A stretch of 64,000 nt of DNA from Zoroaster sp. YZ-2022 (lineage: Eukaryota; Echinodermata; Asteroidea; Forcipulatida; Zoroasteridae). The translations under genes and the position numbers were made by a program. Positions 11,101 to 20,100 of this stretch are shown in pieces. The notes under the pieces were generated by a model. It made no database searches. It was not told where the DNA came from and saw only the letters and a program-made list of their open reading frames with translations. Location of the stretch: NCBI GenBank assembly GCA_029582265.1, contig CM055827.1, positions 4,821,423 through 4,885,422 of the forward strand, in the 5' to 3' direction. How positions within the stretch are numbered: position 1 is the stretch's first letter; each line of letters begins with the position of its first letter.

Positions 11101-14100
11101 TTATTATTAGCATTACATATAGATAAATATGGCAGATTTTAATAACCGACATGAATGCATACATTGAATAGTTAGTTCAATCATGTCAATTGCATAGTAA
11201 GTAGCGGTACATACGATCATGGTGGTCGTAACTTAAGCTGCAGACATAGCACATGCCTGGCTATGCCTGACTGAGTTCACGGCTTTTGCATTGTACAACT
11301 ACAATATGATGTACTAAATCGTGAGATATGCCTGATTAGGCTTGAAAGACGGAAGTGTTTCGAGAGCATATTGATTAAGACGAGCACAGTACGATGGTAC
11401 GTCAGTGCATGTGTTATCGCATTACAGGTCGGATGAGAATGTTCCATGATGATGATAATTACAAATAATATGAAGTCATGATGAAGTAGGTAGAAAGGGT
11501 TATGATGTTTCGAGGAGAAGTAATATGTGCATGATGAAAGCCATGGAGGATGGTAAATGCAAATGCAGTGCGAGTTGAATATGTAATTGTGAGAATAAGT
11601 TATAACAATATGCTTTCGTTGGTTATTCTTATAGAAATACTGATGGCTCCTTCAACGAGTGCTACTTCTAGTACCAGTAAAGGAGGATCAATAGGGTACG
11701 ATGCTGAATTTTATGACTTGAACTATTATGAGTATGAACAAGGCAATGCGATGCCGATAGTAAAAGGTCGGTTACGTGCGGCTAAAACGTTTTGGAAGTC
11801 GATCAATGCCAATCCTGAAGTTCTGGATATTATAGAGTCGGGATATAAGCTACCTTTGTTGCATGCCCCGGATACGGTTATACTTAAAAACAATAAGTCT
11901 GCACTAAATTATTCGGAATTTGTGCTTAGCGCTATTGAAGAACTGAAGGTTAATAATTTAATCATTGAAACTGATAGTATTCCTCATGTGGTTAATCCTC
12001 TTTCTGTAGCTATACAAAGTTCAGGGAAGAAGCGCCTGATTTTAGATCTAAGATATGTAAATCAATTTCTCTGGAAAAGTAAAATCAAATTTGATGACTG
12101 GAATGTTGCGTTAGAGTATTTTAAGCAAGGTGATTTTATGTTTTCTTTTGACCTCAAATCAGGGTACCATCACATAGAAATATTTCCTGCACATACAACA
12201 TATCTTGGTTTTGCATGGGAAATAGATGGATCAACTAGGTATTTTACTTTTCAAGTACTTCCGTTTGGACTATCATCTGCACCATATATTTTTACAAAAT
12301 GTTTGAGGCCACTGCTTACGCACTGGAGATCGCAGGGTCTTTTTATTGTTTTATATTTAGATGATGGATGGTGTAGAGCAGATACTGAAAGTAAGTGTAT
12401 TGAGCAAGCTAGTTTAGTCAAGGCAGACCTACTAGCTGCAGGCTTAGTTCCAAATAAAGACAAATCTGTATGGATTCCTTCTGTTAAGCTGGACTGGTTA
12501 GGCCTTACATGGAATGCGGTTGAAGGTTCCATACAAGTAATTGAGCGGAGAATTTCAGATATACAGTCATGTATTAATGATATTCAGGTCTCATTACCGT
12601 TTATATCTGCTAGACGGTTGGCATCATTGGCAGGTAAGATCATATCCCTCGCACCAGTAGTTGGTCCAATTTCGCAATTAAGATCAAGATTTTTACACAT
12701 GGAAATTGAAAAGCGTTACCACTGGGACAAAGTTTATTCCCTGGGCAGGAACAATGATGTGATTAGTGAGATATTTTTCTGGAAGAAAGAGGTAGAGAGA
12801 TTGAATAACAGATTGCTTTTCGATTATTCCTTACCACAGGTTTTGGTTTATTCCGATGCGAGTGCGACGGGATGCGGTGCCTGGACAGTGGTTTGTGGAA
12901 CCATGAAGTTCCATCAGAATTGGGACAGCATTGAAATGAGTAAGAGCTCAACTTGGAGGGAGCTAAAGGGAGTAGCCCTGCTATTTATGCTTTGCCAATA
13001 GCATTATAGGCAAGCAAGTAAAGATGTTCACAGACAACAAAGGCGTTGTTTCTATTGTTAAGAAGGGCAGCATGAATCGTGAATTGCAAGATATTAGCAT
13101 TGAACTTTTTGAATTTTGCAGATTGCACAATATAAGATTAGGGATTCAGTGGGTGCCTAGAGAGGATAACATTCAGGCCGATATATTGAGCAGAGAAGAG
13201 GATTTTGATGATTGGGGTGTTTCTAGAGAATTTTTTCAATTTATGAATGGGCTTTGGGGGCCTCATACAGTAGACAGATTTGCTGACGATTTTAATTACA
13301 AAATTCCAGTTTTCAATTCAAAATTTTGGTGTGCCCTTTCTAGCCAAGTAGATGCTTTTTCCTGTGATTGGAGTCATGACAATAATTGGCTGGTTCCCCC
13401 CATTGACATGGTTGGAGCAGCTGTTAAGCATGTAGCAGTTTGTAAAGCTCAAGCTACTTTAGTTATTCCCGCATGGCATTCGGCATCATTTTGGCCCGTT
13501 ATTTTTTCAGATAGTAGTCCTTATCACAGTTTGATCATGCACTTAATTAAATTCAAGGATTCATCAAACATTTTTGTGAAAGGTCGAAACCCAAATACAA
13601 TTTTTGGTACACCCAAGATGAGAACCGAGGTGTTGTGTATTAGGCTAGATGCCAGAGTCTGTTAGTGGACTATATATCATAGAACATTATGGTATAGCTG
13701 CATAGCATGATAGAAAGAGAGTTATAAGTCCGCATGGCATTCCCTCTGATGTAGTATTTCATACACAATTATGAGATAATTGTATAAGCTGGGTAGCTTT
13801 ACTGATAGCGGTAATATTGGCAAAGTGCTTTGTGTATTTTCTATTTTTGCAGAATACATAAGCAAAAGGCGACATTGGATGAGGTGTTAAAGGCGTCTAG
13901 AGCAGAATCAACAGTGTCAAAGTATGAGAAGGCTTTTGCTGCTTGGAAAGCTTGGTGCAAGGGTGAAAGACTGATAGATTGTCCAGCCAAACAACAGGAC
14001 ATTGCAAGTTACTTTATATTTATGTTAAACTCAGTAGCCCCATACTCTAGAATTGAAGCTGCATTTTATGGCATTAAATGGAAGCATGATTGCTCACCAA

Positions 14101-17100
14101 CAGTGCTGTCTAACCCATGTGACACTAAATTTCTTCAATTGGTGTTGGCTGGTATTAAGAAGATTTTGGCAAGACCGGTGACAAAGAAAGAGCCTATTAC
14201 TCCAGACATACTAAGAATGGTGATAGGTAAATTTGCTGGAGAGGATAACTTAATGAACATTAGAAATTGTTCTATGTTTCTTATATCATACGCAGGCTTT
14301 CTTAGACATAACGAGTTGGCCAATTTAAGGTTGTGTGATGTTGAAATTTATGATTCTCATGTGAAATTGTTTCTAGTCAAAAGCAAAACCGACCAATACA
14401 GAGAGGGTGCCTGGGTGATTGTGGGAGCCACTGGTTCAGAATTATGCCCTGTGGCTATGCTTAAGAGGTATTTGAGCTTATCAGGTATGACTCTCTCTAG
14501 TGGTGATTTTCTTTTTAGACCAGTTACTTATTTTAAGTCTCGTAACTCATACAGCCTGAGAAGTGGGCAATTGTCATATTCAAGGTGTAGAGAGATATTT
14601 AAGGAGGCTCTCAAATCTGTTGGGGTGGACGCAAAGCTTTTTGGATTACATAGCCTGCGTTCAGGAGGTGCATCTGCGGCAGCAGCGGTAGGTGTGCCAG
14701 ATAGGTTATTTCGTAAGCATGGCCGATGGAAGACCGAGAAAGCCAAGGACGGTTATGTTAAGGAAACTCTTCAGAACCAACTTGAGGTATCCCTGAATTT
14801 GGGGTTATAGTAAGGAGCACCTTGCTATATCATTTGTGTATTTATAAGTGTAAGGTGTCATAAATGTAATAATTTAATATGAGGAAAGTTTGATGCAAGT
14901 TATGAAGAAGGTTGTGATCACAAAATTATAGTGATGGTTTCATGTTTAAGAAATAGTAAATATGAATAATGAATATTAATGAAGATATGATGAATTAAAA
15001 TATGAGAACCAGTTTATAAAATCCTTACTCTGTGCCCGTTCTTTAAACCTTGAAATGGGGACTAGAGGTGTCGCTCGTCGTCAAAGTACGGTGATCCCCA
15101 ATTGTCATTGTGTTTTTAATGTCTTTTATTTCAGAGGGGAGGGAAGGCCCAATAGAAAAAGTTTTATTTCCGGTTGAACCGGGTGAATTAGGAAATAATT
15201 GTATTTTCTATTGTGGACTGGGTTCCCCATTTGCATAATAATGCAATGGCCTGTGGCGAGAATATTGTTTGGTGGTATGGGTGTGTGTTGAAGTCACTTG
15301 ACTGTTTTTGACCGAGCAGTGCGGACTAGCTTATTTTTTCTTTAAAAATGTGATAAAGTTTTAACATTAAAATTTCATTCTTTAAGATATTTTTAACAGG
15401 AAGATATGATCCGTAGTGGAATTTTATAGTACTGGTCCAGATGATGGCAAATAAAGGAATATCTCCTCTACATGTTTTGTGTGGCTTAGTGCAACAAGCA
15501 ATGAATATAGCTGGTCTTTTAAATGCTGGAAAATGCAGGATATGACTATTTACACAACATGGCAGTGTTAGTGGACTTCAACAAGTTTTGGACAATAGAG
15601 AGACTTTGAAGATTGACAATTAAGGATACGATATCTATTACACATATACGATGTGTTAGTTGGCTTCAACAAGTTGTGGACTATAGTTGGACTCTGCTCC
15701 ACATTGAAGGTAATAGGTGTTAGAACCTATAGAAGGTAAGTGCAGTTTCCTTGTCCACAGTCGGTGTCCAGGTCCGCGTCGCTCGTCGTCAAAGTACGGT
15801 GATCCCCAATTGTCATTGTGTTTTTAATGTCTTTTATTTCAGAGGGGAGGGAAGGCCCAATAGAAAAAGTTTTATTTCCGGTTGAACCGGGTGAATTAGG
15901 AAATAACAGCTAATTTCTGTTTGTAGAAATGTTTTACTCTCAAATGGCTTAAAACCGCAGAGTTTCAGGGGCCAAGCTTCGCCCACTGGACCCTACCCCT
16001 GACAGGTCCCTGGACCGACAATTGTTCGTACTTAATTATGTGCTCCATTTATTTATTATGACCGAATCTTCTGAAAAAAAAAAAATTTCTGGTGCGATTT
16101 ATGATTTCTGAGAGCAGTGAATTTTGGGTTGGCAATTTGTTCCCGTTTTTCATAAGAAAACAATAACTTTGAAATTAGATATTTTACAAAGCGTTGTCTC
16201 AAAGCTTAGTTTAACCATGGTTTAACAGTAAAAAAAAGGTGTAAAAATTAATTAATGACGGACGGACAGACTTGTGTGACTTGGGTCCGACTCGAGTCAC
16301 ATTTTTTGGTGACTTGGACTCAGACTCAGACTCAGACTCGACCCTTCAGACTCGACCCTTCGGACTCGGTACTCGGAATCGACATTTGCGAATCGGACTC
16401 GACGGCAGAATGCCCAATATTCACTATTTTAAAATATTCACAAAAATATTAACTTTCATGCAAAACAGTGTTTTAGTCTTGTTATTTAACAGTGTAAACA
16501 ATGCATACAACTTCATACCGTGCATCCTATTCCGTTGTAGCATAGCCTATAGTGTTATTCTCTGTTTGTAGTAATGCGATCGGAATCGCTTACGCAGCGG
16601 CCGCATGAAAACAAAGTGCGTCTTCCAGAAATTGATTACAAATCATGTGCCAAAGCTTCAGCGTACATCGTAGGAATAAAACGTGAATTTTGAAAACTTG
16701 CACAATGTATCACATAGAAAGATGGCATGTATTATAGCAACTCTTATAGACAGCGTCTCGCCATGCAGGCACATTAAGGCGTGGTGGGCCCTCCAGCCTT
16801 CGGTGAAAAGCAGTTCATTATGCGTCACTCTAGAAATTGTCCGGCCACTTTTGAATTTTTCCCGTCTGCTTAAAAAAATCCACGCCATGCACCCTAAATC
16901 AATGTATTATTTCAATGGAATTTTATCCTTTTTAGCTTGATTAATTTGTGTATTGCTCCCTTTAAACACATTCATCTTTATCAAATTATCAGCCAGAATG
17001 CAAAACATTTTCAGCACGCAAGAATTGCTATTGTACACTCATGATGACCCATTAATAAATCATCTCAGAAGGAATAGGACATTTTGTGTAATACCATCTG

Positions 17101-20100
17101 GTCCTTGCTCTATGGTAATACCAATATTAAGGTAATATATAAATTACCTCTTTAGAAAAAATATGATACTTTGTGTCTGTGTAACCTTTCCAAGATTTAA
17201 ATTTGTCAATTGCCTGATATCAAAATATAAAAAACAAAAGCATTTACAACTGTTATGATTATACCAACACTAGTAACTCAACATGTAGTTTAATTATATA
17301 CAATGAAATGATAGTGATATAAATGGCGATCAGGAACTTTAAACTTGACAACATCAAAATTATTCATAATTTCCATTCTGCAACAGTTCCAGGTGGATGG
17401 CTTCTGAGACTACTTGCTGACCCCCACTCCTAAATTAAAAAACAAAATGCAATCGCGATGGATTTCCCTAACATTAAAAACAATCACGGTGAGAGCGCTG
17501 CGTAGATGTAATTAATATGATAATTTCCAAACATGTTGTATTAATAAAAAATTAAGCACAAGGAAAGATATAATTCAATGGGTTGTTCAATGGTATGACT
17601 CAAGTTTAAAAAAATAATGTTGATTTTGGAAACTAATCTTTGGTTTAGTAAAAGTACCCCATTAAGTGACTTGTGACTCAGACTCGACCTTTGTGACTCG
17701 TACTCGGATTCCACCTGTATGACTCGGAACTCGGGCTCGACGTTTGAGGACTTGAATTCAAATCCGATGACGCAACACATTTTTTATACGGGCCTAACTT
17801 AATGTTTGTATATATTTAGGCCTACTGTGCTTCTCACGATTATTTTGAGAAATGTGTAATTTTCCCTTCCTTAAAACCAATGAGCCTATAAGATGATTCA
17901 AACTGATTTGATTGTAATGAAAAACAAAATATAGCTTTTATCCATAGTGTTTCATCACCAAAATCCTACTTACATAAGACGAATGCCATCATGTACAAAC
18001 CCATCTTGAATATCGCCACGAAGAAACGAACGATGGTAAACACGACGATTGTAGGGGCGAAGGCTTGGGCGATACCAGCGAGTAATGAGGCAAATAAGCA
18101 CAAAAAGAACATTGGCTTCCTGCCAAACCTATGTAAGTATACAGAGATCATTCAATCCTATTTAATTAGCGGTATGAAAATAGTCCGTGTTCACAAAATA
18201 GTTTGTGTTTAAAATAATCATGAAATAAAATTTAACACGAAAATGTAGATACAAGAGAAAATGAATGATGACAGTTCATGATCCTTTAGATGATTCAGTT
18301 TGTATCGGAGTAGACAATGAAATGATGCAAAGTCACAAATACATGGGTAGCGTTTTTGATAATCAATTGCATTGAAGCATGAAGTGACCATTCATTAGTA
18401 TGATCGACATCACTTTGGCATAAAATGTGTTTTTATTTACTTTACAAATTAATTTTGTTTTATATTACTTTGCCTTTTTATTATTATACAAATGCCAGCA
18501 TCTGTTTAATAATTGTATCCTAATTATAGAATTGCATTAGTGAGTGATCCTATGACGGGTATTTTGACGGGTCTTTTGATATAGGGGGACACGTCCCTCC
18601 CCACACTTTTTAGAGGGGAATTCATCCACTTCGAGCCAACGTTATCCACCAAGTTTCGAATCCATCCATAACCTTTTGGGATATTTTGGAATCAGTTCTT
18701 TACTTGTTCAGAAACTAAAAGGTTGTTAATTTGTTATAAGTCCTTGGTTTTACACCACAAACACACAACCACCATTGTCCTCCTATTGTCCTTTTTCTTT
18801 AGAATTTCTCTTGTGGGGTACACGGGAACAAAGACCGACTTGCGGGGTACCATTGTCCCCATTCAGAAAGTACCGTACCCCATAAGTGGCCTCTTGCGTG
18901 CCCACGTGGTGAAAACGTATACACCTTGGCGACGTGCCATGATTGGAGGTAACAATGGAGGAACCAATAAATGAACTTACCAGTCAGCCAACATTCCAAG
19001 GAAAAACGCCCCTACCATGTACCCTGCAAAATACGCTGACTGGGCGTACTTTGCAGAGCCTGCATTTTCGCACACCAGCTGGTACTGAAAAGAAACAACA
19101 CAATGTGGGCAATGACCCGATAAACGCATGTTTTTTGCTTCTTTGTATAAATCACATTGTGGCCACCGCCATTGCTGTATATCACTGTATGTGTCTGTGC
19201 ATTTAGACTAGGGAGTGGTAAACTGCAGTGTTTCAGTCTACGAATATAATGCATTTTTAGACAGATATGCATTTAGCAACCAATATGTGAACGTTTCAGC
19301 TCATTAATAATATTGAAATTGCATTAATTTTGTTATTCCATTCTAATGTGGATTTTTCGTCTCAGAAAGTCGAAAATTCAGTCGAGAAATTGTTACTAAT
19401 TTTGTTAAAATGATAGCACCTCAGAAAGAGTTAGAGATATTTGATACCATCACCAACTTTACACAAAGTATGTTTTATTGACAAATTATTATTTTAATAT
19501 AACCAAGAGTGTAACCTGCTTATAAAGGGAAGGTTCAACATTTGGACACGTATAGGCAAAACTGCTTCTTTGTGTACGCTTAGGGTAGAATGTTTAACAC
19601 AACAGACACTTTTTTCTATCCAAATATGACAAATGTCACAGATTTTCCTTTAAAAGATGATATAGAGGATACACTTAATGAGAGAAAAGTGTAGTCAAGT
19701 GAGGATTCGAAACGATATTTTGGGAAATTTTGATCAATGAATGTATGCACTTCCAGTGATCGAGATGTTGGCCATTTTGTCGTCTGCTAAAAACACATGC
19801 TTAAACATTGTGCACAAGTGGCGGTTGGGTTCGACATTCTTTCCCATGTTTACATTCTGTAAATTAAGATAAACATTTAACGACCAAATGTAAATTTGTT
19901 CGTGTTTTCTCAGATATGAGAGGACTTTATACACTCACAGCCCAAAAGTATTTCAACATGCTCAAAATAGCACTTTACAGTAACAGGTGAGATAATCATT
20001 TCATCCGATTTCATAGATCGTGTATTACATAGCAAGAACAGTAAAAAAAGAACATTGACTTCAAAACAAAGGCAATTTCAAAAAGTCTTAAGTCTTAAAT

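Larger units (their letters stand above)
10070..15906 (+). mobile_element. PAT-like (DIRS order) tyrosine-recombinase retroelement
   Basis: A 5.84-kb element with split direct repeats in the order A1 (10070-10214) - coding region - B1 (15070-15198) - A2 (15198-15342) - B2 (15778-15906). I see no difference between A1 and A2 or between B1 and B2. The coding region encodes a gag-like protein with a CCHC knuckle, reverse transcriptase plus RNase H, a Dam-methylase-like tail and a tyrosine recombinase. Split direct repeats are typical of PAT and Ngaro groups; the methylase-like tail favours PAT. Such elements integrate through a circular DNA intermediate by site-specific recombination, without target duplication, and none is visible here. 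Identical repeats imply recent insertion, but ORF2 carries a frameshift. It lies antisense to the host gene in intron 4 of SLC22 copy B. Confidence 0.92.

Noticed and set aside
16255..17790. Complete hAT element between GACTC clusters
   Set aside because: The clusters are in direct, not inverted, orientation and there is no target duplication or transposase.
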